Below, in pieces: positions 16,894 to 24,869 of a stretch of DNA of 49,063 nt (positions are counted from its first letter, which is position 1; each line of letters begins with the position of its first letter). This DNA comes from Candidatus Brevibacterium intestinavium (GTDB taxonomy: Bacteria > Actinomycetota > Actinomycetes > Actinomycetales > Brevibacteriaceae), in the NCBI GenBank assembly GCA_019117545.1, contig DWZN01000147.1, forward strand, positions 1 through 49,063. The letters run 5' to 3'. The translations under genes and the position numbers were made by a program. The notes beneath the pieces were generated by a model that saw only the letters and a list, made by a program, of their open reading frames with translations, did not search any database and was not told where the DNA came from.

Positions 16894-18155
16894 TGTTCTC
16901 ACGTCTGAGAGGCGACTTCCCGATCCTGGATGCCAGGATCGGGAAGTCGCCGCTGTCGTATCTCGACTCCGGGGCGACCTCGCAGAAGCCGCAGTGCGTC
17001 ATCGACACCTTCGTCGAGTACTACCAGCAGCGCAATTCCGCCGTCCACCGGGGCGCCCACTCCCTGGCCGTGGAGGCCACGGACGCCTTCGAGAACGGCC
17101 GCATCGCCGTCGCCGGTCTCGTCGGCGGGGATGCGGAGCAGGTGTGCTGGACGAAGAATGCGACCGAGGCGCTCAACATCGTGGCACTCGGCATCGACCG
17201 GGCCAGCCACGGGTTCGGGGGAGAGGCCGCCGAACGCTTCGCCCTGAGCCCTGCGGACTCGATCGTGATCACCGAGATGGAACATCACGCGAACCTCGTG
17301 CCCTGGCAGCAGCTGGCCGCATCCACCGGAGCCCAGCTGCGCTGGCTGCCGGTGACCGATGCCGGTGAACTCGATCTCAGCCGCCTGACCGACATCGTCG
17401 ACGAAACGACGAAGGTGCTGGCCTTCACCCACGTGTCGAACGTGCTGGGCACCGTCAATCCGGTCCAGCGGCTCGTGGCCCGGGCCCGCGAGGTCGGGGC
17501 GTACGTCGTCCTCGACGCCTGCCAGTCCGTGCCGCACATGCCCGTGGACTTCACCGACCTCGACGTCGACTTCGCCGCGTTCTCCGCCCACAAAGCGCTC
17601 GGACCCACCGGTCTGGGAGTGCTGTGGGGCCGGTCCGGACTGCTCGATGCGCTGCCGCCGGTGCTCACCGGAGGCTCGATGATCACCTCGGTGAGCATGG
17701 AGGAATCGGGATTCATGCCCGCCCCGCAGCGATTCGAGGCCGGAACCCAGCCGGTGGCCGAGGTCGCGGCCTTCGCCACCGCCGTCGGCTACCTCGCCGA
17801 GGTCGGGCTCGAGGAGATCTTCGACCACGAACGTCAGCTCGCCCGCATCCTGCTCGACGGCATCGCCGAGATCCCCGGCATCCGGGTCCTCGGCGACGCG
17901 GAGACGAGGATCGGGACCGTGGCCTTCGATGTCGACGGGGTCCACGCCCATGACGTCGGACAGTACCTCGACTCTCAGGGCGTGGCCGTGCGTGTGGGAC
18001 ACCACTGCGCCCAGCCGCTGCACCGCCGCTTCGGTGTCACCGCCTCGACCCGAGCGAGCACGTATCTGTACAACAACGCCGAGGACTGCCGGCGCTTCCT
18101 GAGCGCACTGGCCGAGGTCCGCCCCTTCTTCGGAGTGGCGGCAGAGGGAGCGTGA
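16893..18155 (+). CDS. sufS: Cysteine desulfurase SufS
   Basis: A 420-residue PLP-dependent group II cysteine desulfurase that provides sulfur for Fe-S assembly. The PLP lysine is Lys234 in SAHKALGPTG and the persulfide cysteine is Cys372 in VGHHCAQPLH. The conserved start YLDSGATSQKP is present. The ATG at 16893 overlaps the last base of sufC. Codons 7-20 form a perfect 19-bp inverted repeat (16911-16951), a strong RNA hairpin that may throttle sufS expression. SufU, its zinc-dependent partner, follows. Confidence 0.96.
   Translation: MFSRLRGDFPILDARIGKSPLSYLDSGATSQKPQCVIDTFVEYYQQRNSAVHRGAHSLAVEATDAFENGRIAVAGLVGGDAEQVCWTKNATEALNIVALGIDRASHGFGGEAAERFALSPADSIVITEMEHHANLVPWQQLAASTGAQLRWLPVTDAGELDLSRLTDIVDETTKVLAFTHVSNVLGTVNPVQRLVARAREVGAYVVLDACQSVPHMPVDFTDLDVDFAAFSAHKALGPTGLGVLWGRSGLLDALPPVLTGGSMITSVSMEESGFMPAPQRFEAGTQPVAEVAAFATAVGYLAEVGLEEIFDHERQLARILLDGIAEIPGIRVLGDAETRIGTVAFDVDGVHAHDVGQYLDSQGVAVRVGHHCAQPLHRRFGVTASTRASTYLYNNAEDCRRFLSALAEVRPFFGVAAEGA
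16911..16951 (+). repeat. Perfect 19-bp inverted repeat inside the sufS 5' coding region
   Basis: Arm 16911-16929 is perfectly complementary to 16933-16951 with a 3-base ATG loop. It begins 18 bases after the first base of the sufS start codon and lies within codons 7-20, which encode conserved family residues (DFPIL to GKSP). It looks like a terminator or attenuator hairpin but sits inside a gene. Confidence 0.9.
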
Positions 18156-18159
18156 AGCG

Positions 18160-18639
18160 ATGACCACACCGATGCAGCAGCTCTACCAACAGGTCATCCT
18201 CGACCAGTCGCGGGCGCGGACGGGCAACGCCGAACTGCTCGGCGACGCCGTCTCGGCTCCGCACGGCTATTCGCATCAGGTGAATCCGACCTGCGGCGAT
18301 GAGATCGAACTCGAGCTCGAAATCGACGACGAGGATCACGTCACCGTGCGCTGGACGGGCGACGGCTGCTCGATCTCGATGGCCTCGGCCTCGGTCCTGT
18401 CCGAGCTGGCCGCGGACAACTCGATCGCGGACATGCTGCGGATCGAATCGGCTTTCCACGAACTCATGCATTCTCGTGGGACAATGGAAGGGGATGAGGG
18501 CATTCTCGGCGACGCCGCGGCGTTCGCTGGAGTGTCGAAGTTCCCGGGCAGGATCAAGTGTGCTCTCCTGTCCTGGATGGCGTTCAAGGACGCACTCACC
18601 CAAGCACAAGCAGCTCGTGAGGAGAAGGACAATGCCTGA
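18160..18639 (+). CDS. sufU: SufU, zinc-dependent sulfurtransferase
   Basis: A 159-residue SufU. It accepts persulfide sulfur from SufS through a zinc-site cysteine switch. The ligands are visible: Cys45 and Asp47 in NPTCGDE, Cys70 in GDGCSISMAS and Cys134 in RIKCALLSW. The roughly 20-residue insertion before the last cysteine (about residues 105-130) distinguishes SufU from IscU. It starts 4 bases after the sufS stop and overlaps sufT by 8 bases. Confidence 0.95.
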   Translation: MTTPMQQLYQQVILDQSRARTGNAELLGDAVSAPHGYSHQVNPTCGDEIELELEIDDEDHVTVRWTGDGCSISMASASVLSELAADNSIADMLRIESAFHELMHSRGTMEGDEGILGDAAAFAGVSKFPGRIKCALLSWMAFKDALTQAQAAREEKDNA

Positions 18640-18967
18640 AGTCATAGACGCACCGCAGAATGCCAGCGTCGACGAAGTGCGCGAAGCGATGATGGACGTC
18701 GTCGATCCCGAGCTCGGTGTCAACATCGTCGACCTCGGCCTGGTCTACGGGATCTCGGTCGAAGACGACGGCACGGCCGTGATCGAGATGACCCTGACCT
18801 CGGCGGCCTGCCCGCTGACCGATGTCATCGAGGATCAGACGGCACAGTCCCTCGAGGGGATCGTCCCCGCCTACCGCATCAACTGGGTCTGGATGCCGCC
18901 ATGGGGTCCGGAGAAGATCACCGAGGACGGCCGCGAGCAGATGCGGGCGCTGGGTTTCAACATCTGA
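18632..18967 (+). CDS. sufT: SufT, DUF59/MIP18 Fe-S maturation protein
   Basis: A 111-residue MIP18-family (DUF59) protein involved in Fe-S protein maturation. The core DPELGVNIVDLGLVYG and TLTSAACPLTDVIEDQ, with the conserved cysteine, are clear. The ATG at 18632 has GGAGAAGGA just upstream and overlaps the sufU stop. It is the last gene of the suf operon and is followed by a terminator hairpin. Confidence 0.94.
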   Translation: MPEVIDAPQNASVDEVREAMMDVVDPELGVNIVDLGLVYGISVEDDGTAVIEMTLTSAACPLTDVIEDQTAQSLEGIVPAYRINWVWMPPWGPEKITEDGREQMRALGFNI

Positions 18968-18985
18968 ACGGGTGATCCCGTTCCC

Positions 18986-19031
18986 ATCGCCGAGGTGGGC
19001 AGGCCTGACAGGGCCTGCCCACCTCGGCGAT
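18986..19031 (+). terminator. suf operon terminator
   Basis: Arm 18986-19005 pairs perfectly with 19012-19031 over 20 bases around a 6-base loop. It starts 19 bases after the sufT stop. Confidence 0.85.
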
Positions 19032-19161
19032 CTGCGTGCTCAGCGCGGCTGCGGTTGCGACCGTGAGAGCGCATGCGCGAGGTCAGGCAGATCACCGCCC
19101 CGCGTGCGGGGACGGCGGCAGAGGCGTGACAGAATGGAATCCGACTTTCCAAGGAGAACCA

Positions 19162-19821
19162 TTGACGATCATCGCTGCCGCGGACGGTTCCGCGCTCGGC
19201 AACCCGGGCCCAGCCGGGTGGGCCTGGTACATCGACGAGGGCTGCTGGCACGCCGGCGGATGGAAGAACGCGACGAACAACCGGGGAGAGCTCATGGCCG
19301 TGCTCGACCTGCTGCGATCGACCGCCGACTGCGGCGAGGACCTGAAGATATACTGTGACTCGAAGTACGTGATCAACGCGTGCACGAAGTGGCTGCCGGG
19401 GTGGAAGCGCAGGGGATGGAAGAAGGCCGATGGCAAGGACGTCCTCAACAAGGACCTCTTAGCGTCCCTCGACGAGGAGCTGCGCGGCCGAGCCGTCGAG
19501 TTCGAATGGGTCAAGGGACACAGCGACCACGAACTCAATGAGGCCGCCGATGAGCGCGCCCGGGCCGTGGCAACCGCCTACCAGAAGGGCACGCCCGTGC
19601 CCGAAGGCCCCGGATTCGTCCCCGCGGGGACGCCCGAGACCTCCGGTGCAGCACCGGAGGTCTCGGCGGAGTCCGCCGGGAGCGCGGAGGACACGACCGT
19701 CATCTCCTGCCGTGTGCCCACCGCCGTGGCAGATGAACTCGTCGCCCGGGCGCGTGCCCGCAACATCCACCCCCAGCAATTTCTGGCCGATCTCATCGGC
19801 CGCAGTTTGGAGACAGAATGA
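19162..19821 (+). CDS. rnhA: Ribonuclease HI with C-terminal ribbon-helix-helix-like domain
   Basis: A 219-residue protein. Residues 1-140 are RNase HI, which cuts RNA in RNA-DNA hybrids: AADGSALGNPGPAG has the first catalytic Asp, NNRGELMAV the Glu, YCDSKYVIN the second Asp, and WVKGHSDHELNEAADERAR the His and final Asp. A palindrome-rich Pro/Ala linker (about 152-175) leads to a C-terminal stretch with SCRVPTAVADELVARAR that resembles a CopG/Arc fold. The TTG at 19162 is chosen because AAGGAG (19151-19156) lies 5 bases upstream; GTG 19126 is an alternative. The stop overlaps the next ATG. Confidence 0.88.
   Translation: MTIIAAADGSALGNPGPAGWAWYIDEGCWHAGGWKNATNNRGELMAVLDLLRSTADCGEDLKIYCDSKYVINACTKWLPGWKRRGWKKADGKDVLNKDLLASLDEELRGRAVEFEWVKGHSDHELNEAADERARAVATAYQKGTPVPEGPGFVPAGTPETSGAAPEVSAESAGSAEDTTVISCRVPTAVADELVARARARNIHPQQFLADLIGRSLETE
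19617..19632. repeat. VPAGT palindromic repeat, copy 1 (in rnhA)
   Basis: CGTCCCCGCGGGGACG is a 16-bp perfect palindrome. The 15 bases 19618-19632 are identical to those at 34755-34769 and 36093-36107, and all three encode Val-Pro-Ala-Gly-Thr in the same frame. This copy lies in the RNase HI linker. Confidence 0.85.
19634..19678. repeat. Two further palindromes in the rnhA linker
   Basis: Arm 19634-19649 pairs perfectly with 19651-19666 (16 bp, one central base). It is followed directly by CGGCGGA (19664-19670) and its complement TCCGCCG (19672-19678). With copy 1 of the VPAGT palindrome, nearly the whole linker 19617-19678 is made of inverted repeats. Confidence 0.85.
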
Positions 19822-21416
19822 TTCAGGCCTCCGGCCTCGAAGTCAACGTCGGTGCCCGGACCCTCATGTCCGATGTGTCCTTCCGTGTGGACAAGGGAGA
19901 CCGTGTCGGTCTCGTCGGTCGCAACGGTGCAGGGAAGACGACCCTGACCAAGGTGATCATGGGCAGGCATGCGGCAGCGGCCGGTTCGGTGTCGGTCTCG
20001 GGCACCGTCGGCTACCTGCCCCAGGATCCGCGCAGCGGTGACCTCACCTCGACCGGGCTCGAACGCGTCCTGTCGGCCCGGGAGCTCGATGTGCTCGTCA
20101 GACGCCTGCGCAAGGCCGAGCGGCAGATGGCCTCACCGGATGAGAAGGTGGCGACGAAGGCCATCGAGCGCTATCCGCGCATCGAAGCCGAATTCATCGC
20201 CGCCGGCGGGTACGCCGCCGAATCCGAGGCCTATGCGATCGCGGCGAACCTCGGACTCGACGAAGCGCTGATCAACCAGGAGATCGGCACCCTCTCCGGT
20301 GGACAGCGGCGTCGGGTCGAACTCGCCCGGATCCTGTTCTCGGCCCCGGACACGATGATCCTCGACGAGCCGACGAACCACCTCGACGCCGAATCCGTGA
20401 TGTGGCTGCGCGACCATCTCAAGGCCTATTCCGGGGGACTGGTCATCATCAGCCACGACCTCGATCTCATCGACGAAGTCGTCAACAAGGTCTTCTTCCT
20501 CGACGCCACCCGACAGACCATCGACATCTACTCGATGGGCTATCGGCTCTACCTCAAACAGCGTGAGGACGACGAACGGCGCCGTCGTCGGGAGCGGGCG
20601 AATGCGGAGAAGAAGGCCTCAGCGCTCAACGCCCAGGCCAATAAGATGATGGCCAAGGCCACGAAGACGGTCGCTGCTCAGCAGATGGCCAAGCGCGCCG
20701 AACGGCTCCTGGCCGGGCTCGAGGACGAACGCGCCACCGAGAAGGTCGCGAACCTCAGGTTCCCCGCCCCGGCCGACTGCGGACGCGTTCCGCTCACGGC
20801 CGAGGGGCTGTCGCGCAGCTTCGGATCGACCGAGGTGTTCACCGGCGTCGACCTCGCCATCGACAAGGGCACGCGAGTCGTCGTCCTCGGCTACAACGGT
20901 GCGGGCAAGACGACTCTGCTGCGGCTGCTCGCCGGCCTCGACGAACCGGACTCGGGTGAAGTCGTGCCCGGTCACGGACTCAAACTCGGCTACTATGCGC
21001 AGGAGCACGAGACGCTCGATCTCGAACGCACGGTGCTGGAGAACATGGCCCGCAGCTCCCCGCACCTCGATGACACGGCGGTGCGCAATGTGCTCGGGTC
21101 GTTCCTGTTCAGCGGCGACGATGTGCACAAACCCGCAGGCGTGCTCTCCGGCGGGGAGAAGACGCGGTTGGCCCTGGCCACCCTCGTGGTCTCGAGTGCG
21201 AATGTGCTCCTGCTCGACGAGCCGACGAACAACCTCGATCCGGCCTCCCGTGAGGAGATCCTCTCAGCGATCCGCCGCTATGAGGGAGCGATCGTGCTCG
21301 TGACCCACGATGAGGGGGCCGTCTCGGCCCTCGATCCCGATCGGGTGCTGCTTCTGCCCGACGGTGATGAGGATCTGTGGAACGACAGCTACCTCGACCT
21401 GGTCACCTTGGCCTGA
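19818..21416 (+). CDS. ABC-F family ATPase (Rv1473-like)
   Basis: A 532-residue soluble protein with two ABC domains and no membrane segments. The first has Walker A GRNGAGKTT (34-42), signature LSGGQRRRVELAR and Walker B MILDEPTNHLD. A charged linker (about residues 250-325) contains a run of arginines. The second has GYNGAGKTT near 358, LSGGEKTRLALA and LLLDEPTNNLD. ABC-F proteins act on ribosomes in translation or in resistance to ribosome-targeting drugs. The ATG overlaps the rnhA stop as ATGA. Its 3' end overlaps the convergent SURF1 gene by 14 bases. Confidence 0.92.
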   Translation: MIQASGLEVNVGARTLMSDVSFRVDKGDRVGLVGRNGAGKTTLTKVIMGRHAAAAGSVSVSGTVGYLPQDPRSGDLTSTGLERVLSARELDVLVRRLRKAERQMASPDEKVATKAIERYPRIEAEFIAAGGYAAESEAYAIAANLGLDEALINQEIGTLSGGQRRRVELARILFSAPDTMILDEPTNHLDAESVMWLRDHLKAYSGGLVIISHDLDLIDEVVNKVFFLDATRQTIDIYSMGYRLYLKQREDDERRRRRERANAEKKASALNAQANKMMAKATKTVAAQQMAKRAERLLAGLEDERATEKVANLRFPAPADCGRVPLTAEGLSRSFGSTEVFTGVDLAIDKGTRVVVLGYNGAGKTTLLRLLAGLDEPDSGEVVPGHGLKLGYYAQEHETLDLERTVLENMARSSPHLDDTAVRNVLGSFLFSGDDVHKPAGVLSGGEKTRLALATLVVSSANVLLLDEPTNNLDPASREEILSAIRRYEGAIVLVTHDEGAVSALDPDRVLLLPDGDEDLWNDSYLDLVTLA

Positions 21417-22305
21417 ACCGCTCCTCGAACACGGCGTCCTCCTCGGCTTCGGCGCGTCCGTGGACTCCGGGGGAGCTGAAGCGGTTGCGTCCGTAGCGGC
21501 TGCCCGGCTGGCTGACCTTCGCCCCGGCATCGAGCGCGGCCTTGTCGATGACGACGTATTCGCTGTCCCCGCTGGATCGGGGACCCGCCTCGGCGGCGGC
21601 CTTGCGCTCCCGTCGGGCCGAGATCCCGACGGCGATGATGATCATGATCCCGAAGGCGAACCATTGGAGCATATAGGACAGGTGGTTGCCCGGATCGAGC
21701 TCCGGCATCGGCAGCGGCGTCAGCCCCTCCTCGGTCGCGCCGCTGTTCGATTCCGTCGAGACCTCGGCGTAGACGTGCGAGTAGGCGCCGTCCATACCCG
21801 GAATGCGGGCCGGGTCGATGGCGACGATCATGCCCTCGGGATTGTCGTCATCGGACCCGTCCTGGGCCGGTCGCAGATGGGCGACGATGGTCTGCTCGCC
21901 CTTCGGGGCCGGGGGAACCGAGTCCTCTTCTGCCGTGAAGCCTCTGACCACGGCGATCGTGGCTCCGTCGGTGGTCGTGAAGGGGGTCACGACGTAGAAG
22001 CCCGGCTTGTCGTCCACGACGCGGTTGCGTGCGAGCACCGTGTCCGCGTCCGAGAACTGCCCGGTCAGCGACACCTGAGTCCACTCATCGGTCGTCGCCA
22101 GCGTCGAGTCGGTGCTGTCGAGGACCGTGTCGATGTCGACCGGATCGGCGGAGTAGTTCGCGGTGATCGTGTCGATCTCCTGCTCGCGCTGGTCCCTGCG
22201 GTCCTTCTGCCACAGGGCGAGGAACACACAGGCGATGACGACGACGATCGCCATGGCGATGTATTTGAGCCAGCGTGCACTGAAGAGGAAGGAATAGCGA
22301 CTCAA
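21403..22305 (-). CDS. SURF1 family cytochrome oxidase biogenesis protein
   Basis: A 300-residue SURF1 homologue, needed for cytochrome c oxidase assembly. Two transmembrane helices frame the protein: residues about 13-32 and, after the periplasmic domain, HLSYMLQWFAFGIMIIIAVG near 210-229. Between them is RNRVVDDKPGFYVVTPF. A hydrophilic C-terminal tail of about 65 residues follows. The start is TTG at 22305, supported by a TTGA overlap with the upstream gene. It complements CtaA and CtaB encoded elsewhere in the window. Confidence 0.87.
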   Translation of the reverse strand: MSRYSFLFSARWLKYIAMAIVVVIACVFLALWQKDRRDQREQEIDTITANYSADPVDIDTVLDSTDSTLATTDEWTQVSLTGQFSDADTVLARNRVVDDKPGFYVVTPFTTTDGATIAVVRGFTAEEDSVPPAPKGEQTIVAHLRPAQDGSDDDNPEGMIVAIDPARIPGMDGAYSHVYAEVSTESNSGATEEGLTPLPMPELDPGNHLSYMLQWFAFGIMIIIAVGISARRERKAAAEAGPRSSGDSEYVVIDKAALDAGAKVSQPGSRYGRNRFSSPGVHGRAEAEEDAVFEERFRPR

Positions 22306-22514
22306 CCGGCGTCCTCCGGAATGTCGTCGATGGATACGTCCCCGATGAGGAAATCCCGCAGAGCGAGGAAGTCACGCAGATGATCGAGATGCCCATCGCA
22401 GGCCAGCCAGGTCTTCTTGCGTTCGGGAGTGTGCAGGCGGGGGTTGTTCCACAGGATCGCCCGGGACGCGGTCTCCCGGCACCCCTTGGCCGAACACTGG
22501 AGCTCCTCACTCAT
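22302..22514 (-). CDS. Conserved small Cys-containing protein
   Basis: A 70-residue protein with CSAKGCRE near the N terminus and WLACDGHLDHLRDFL in the middle. The two cysteines, the later cysteine and the histidines could bind a metal. Similar small proteins often sit beside SURF1 genes in actinobacteria; function unknown. It overlaps DUF3099 and SURF1 by 4 bases on each side, so the three are probably one translation-coupled operon. Confidence 0.82.
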   Translation of the reverse strand: MSEELQCSAKGCRETASRAILWNNPRLHTPERKKTWLACDGHLDHLRDFLALRDFLIGDVSIDDIPEDAG

Positions 22515-23095
22515 CCGTCGTCCTCCCTGAACCGTTCTGTCGTCTCATCCGCTTCGGCGTCATCTGCGAGATCTCCTTCGGAGACGGTCTCGCCGAGGAC
22601 GGTCTCGCCGTGTCCGGCATCGGGTGGCCCTTCATCGTCCTCCCTGTCGGGGTCCGGTCCCGTTCCGTCGGGGCCGGGACACGCCTCCTCGGGGCCGGCC
22701 CGATCCGGGCCGGAATCCTCCTCGCCGGCGCCGGTGGCCGACCGATCGGCCGTCTCGTCGTCGACGGCCTCACCGGAGATCGTGTCCCCGGAGACCGTCT
22801 CACCGCGGGCCGGCGGCAGCTGCGCGGCCGGAGCCTCGTCCAGCAGCGCAGACTGGTCATCGCGTGAGACCTCGCGCCCGGCATTGGCGAAGATCACAGC
22901 AGGATAGGGCAGCACCACGGCCCCGGCCACGCAGATCCACATGATCACGTGCAGGTCGGCCCGGAAAGCGAAATAGGCGGCCACGAAGCAGACCGTCCTG
23001 ATCCCCATGGTGATCGAATACTTGATGATCCGAGACCTCATGTCATCATCAAGGGCGGTGTCTGCCGTTGTGATCTGCTGCGAGTGCCTGACCAT
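22511..23095 (-). CDS. DUF3099 family membrane protein with acidic tail
   Basis: A 194-residue protein. Residues 5-70 fit DUF3099, with ITTADTALDDDMRSRIIKYSITMGIRT and two membrane helices (about 27-42 and 48-67). The remaining 115 residues are a low-complexity acidic tail with repeated ETVSG/DTISG/GETVLGETVSEG units, probably disordered. The ATG at 23095 starts directly before the domain; an upstream in-frame start at 23212 would add residues unlike the family. Function unknown. It heads the operon with the small Cys protein and SURF1. Confidence 0.8.
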   Translation of the reverse strand: MVRHSQQITTADTALDDDMRSRIIKYSITMGIRTVCFVAAYFAFRADLHVIMWICVAGAVVLPYPAVIFANAGREVSRDDQSALLDEAPAAQLPPARGETVSGDTISGEAVDDETADRSATGAGEEDSGPDRAGPEEACPGPDGTGPDPDREDDEGPPDAGHGETVLGETVSEGDLADDAEADETTERFREDDG

Positions 23096-23224
23096 ATCCT
23101 TCTTCGATCGATGACTGCTAAAGATGATACTCGTCCTTTGTGAGAGTCGTATCCATCGACCCGGGGACAGGATAGGTTTGTCCACGATAGATTTGAATGC
23201 ACAGTCGATCAACAGGAGTCATCA

Positions 23225-23935
23225 GTGTCAGAACCACGCACCGTCCTCGTCACCGGCGGCAATCGCGGCATCGGCCGCACCATCGCCGAGGAGTTCCTCG
23301 CTCAGGGTGAGAGGGTGGCCGTCACCTCCCGCAACGGTCAGGCCCCCGAGGGCGCTCTGGCCGTCGCCGCCGATGTCACCGACACCGCATCCATCGACCG
23401 GGCCTTCTCCGAGGTCGAGGAGAAGCTGGGGCCCGTCGAGGTCGTCGTGGCCAATGCCGGCATCACCGCCGACAATCTGCTCATGCGCATGAACGATGAG
23501 GAGTTCGAATCCGTCGTCGATACGAACCTCACCGGTGCCTTCCGCACTGTCAAGCGCTCCATCACCGGGATGATCCGGGCGAAGAAGGGCCGCATCGTCC
23601 TCATCTCTTCGGTCTCGGGCCTCTACGGAGTGCCCGGTCAGGCGAACTACGCGGCCTCGAAGGCCGGCCTGGTCGGCTTCGCCCGGTCGATCACCCGGGA
23701 GCTCGGTTCCCGCGGCATCACCGCCAATGTCGTGGCCCCGGGCTTCATCCGCACCGATATGACCGATGAGCTCAGCGAGAAGCAGCGGTCGGAGTACCTG
23801 TCGACGATCCCGGCCAAGCGCTTCGCCGAGGCCGAAGAGGTTGCCAAGGTCGTCCGCTGGGTGGCCTCCGACGAAGCCGCCTACATCTCCGGGGCCGTCC
23901 TGCCCGTCGACGGCGGCCTGGGCATGGGCCACTGA
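23225..23935 (+). CDS. fabG: 3-oxoacyl-ACP reductase FabG (FabG1/MabA type)
   Basis: A 236-residue short-chain dehydrogenase that reduces 3-oxoacyl-ACP in fatty acid elongation with NADPH. The nucleotide motif is TGGNRGIG (10-17), NAG is at 77-79, and the catalytic residues are Ser129, Tyr142 and Lys146 (YAASK). The sequence resembles mycobacterial FabG1. It starts with GTG 23225, with AGGAG at 23214-23218. An InhA-type gene follows, as in mycobacteria, but after 167 bases. Confidence 0.94.
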   Translation: MSEPRTVLVTGGNRGIGRTIAEEFLAQGERVAVTSRNGQAPEGALAVAADVTDTASIDRAFSEVEEKLGPVEVVVANAGITADNLLMRMNDEEFESVVDTNLTGAFRTVKRSITGMIRAKKGRIVLISSVSGLYGVPGQANYAASKAGLVGFARSITRELGSRGITANVVAPGFIRTDMTDELSEKQRSEYLSTIPAKRFAEAEEVAKVVRWVASDEAAYISGAVLPVDGGLGMGH

Positions 23936-24033
23936 GACCGGATCTCAGGACGGCTCGGCTTCGGCCGGGCCCTCCTCACCGGTTCGCCCCGCCCGCGACC
24001 GGAGCGGATGCGGCCGTGGCCGGCCATTGCCCG

Positions 24034-24039
24034 TAGACT
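24034..24039 (+). promoter_or_regulatory. Possible -10 box of the fabI gene
   Basis: TAGACT at 24034-24039 lies in the 167-base gap between fabG and fabI and could give fabI its own promoter. A GCCGCCGTGAGCGGCG-like hairpin follows near 24052. No good -35 is visible. Confidence 0.3.
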
Positions 24040-24102
24040 TCAGACCAGAGACGCCGCCGTGAGCGGCGCCGACAGATCAACACCCTTGAAGAAAGGACCA
24101 CC

Positions 24103-24861
24103 ATGGGAATCCTCGACGGAAAGCGCATTCTCGTCACCGGCGTGCTCACCGAGGCCTCGATCGCCTTCTCCGCCGCCCGCCTCGCACAGGAGCAGGGAGC
24201 CGAGGTCATCCTCTCGAGCTTCGGCCGTCAGATGAAGATCACTCAGGTGATCGCCGAGCGCCTGCCGGTCACCCCGAAGGTCATCGAACTCGACGCCACG
24301 AACGAAGACGATCTCGCGGCCCTGCCCGAACGTCTCGAGGGCAACATCGACGGCATCGTCCACGCGATCGCATTCGCCCCGAAGGACGCCCTCGGAGGCG
24401 TCTTCCTCGACACCCCGTGGGAGTCCGTCTCCGGTGCGATCCACGTCTCCGCGTACTCGCTCAAGGCGATCGCCGTGGCCGCCAAGCCCGTGCTCAACAA
24501 GGGCGCCGGAATCGTGGGACTGACCTTCGACGCGACGATCTCCTGGCCCGTCTACGACTGGATGGGCGTGGCCAAGGCCGCCTTCGAATCCACCGCCCGC
24601 TACCTCGCCAAATACGTCGGCGAGGACGGCGTGCGCGTCAACCTGGTCTCGGCCGGCCCGCTCAAGACCACCGCCGCCACCTCGATCCCCGGCTTCGGAA
24701 CCCTCGAGGACATGTGGAGCGACCGTGCGCCCCTGGGCTGGGACCAGACCGACGCCACCCCGGCGGGCAAGGCCATCGTCGCCCTGCTCTCGGACTGGTT
24801 CCCCGCGACCACCGGTGAAATGGTCCACGTCGACGGCGGCTTCCACTCCACCGGCGCCTGA
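24103..24861 (+). CDS. fabI: Enoyl-ACP reductase, InhA type
   Basis: A 252-residue NADH-dependent enoyl-ACP reductase, completing each elongation cycle. It has the divergent nucleotide loop GVLTEASIAFSAA of InhA. The catalytic pair is Tyr151-X6-Lys158 (YDWMGVAK). SAGPLKTTAA follows, the InhA form of the substrate-loop region. A clear AAAGGA Shine-Dalgarno sequence lies six bases before the ATG. Preceded by fabG and followed after 8 bases by a histidine phosphatase gene. Confidence 0.94.
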   Translation: MGILDGKRILVTGVLTEASIAFSAARLAQEQGAEVILSSFGRQMKITQVIAERLPVTPKVIELDATNEDDLAALPERLEGNIDGIVHAIAFAPKDALGGVFLDTPWESVSGAIHVSAYSLKAIAVAAKPVLNKGAGIVGLTFDATISWPVYDWMGVAKAAFESTARYLAKYVGEDGVRVNLVSAGPLKTTAATSIPGFGTLEDMWSDRAPLGWDQTDATPAGKAIVALLSDWFPATTGEMVHVDGGFHSTGA

Positions 24862-24869
24862 GGCAGCTC

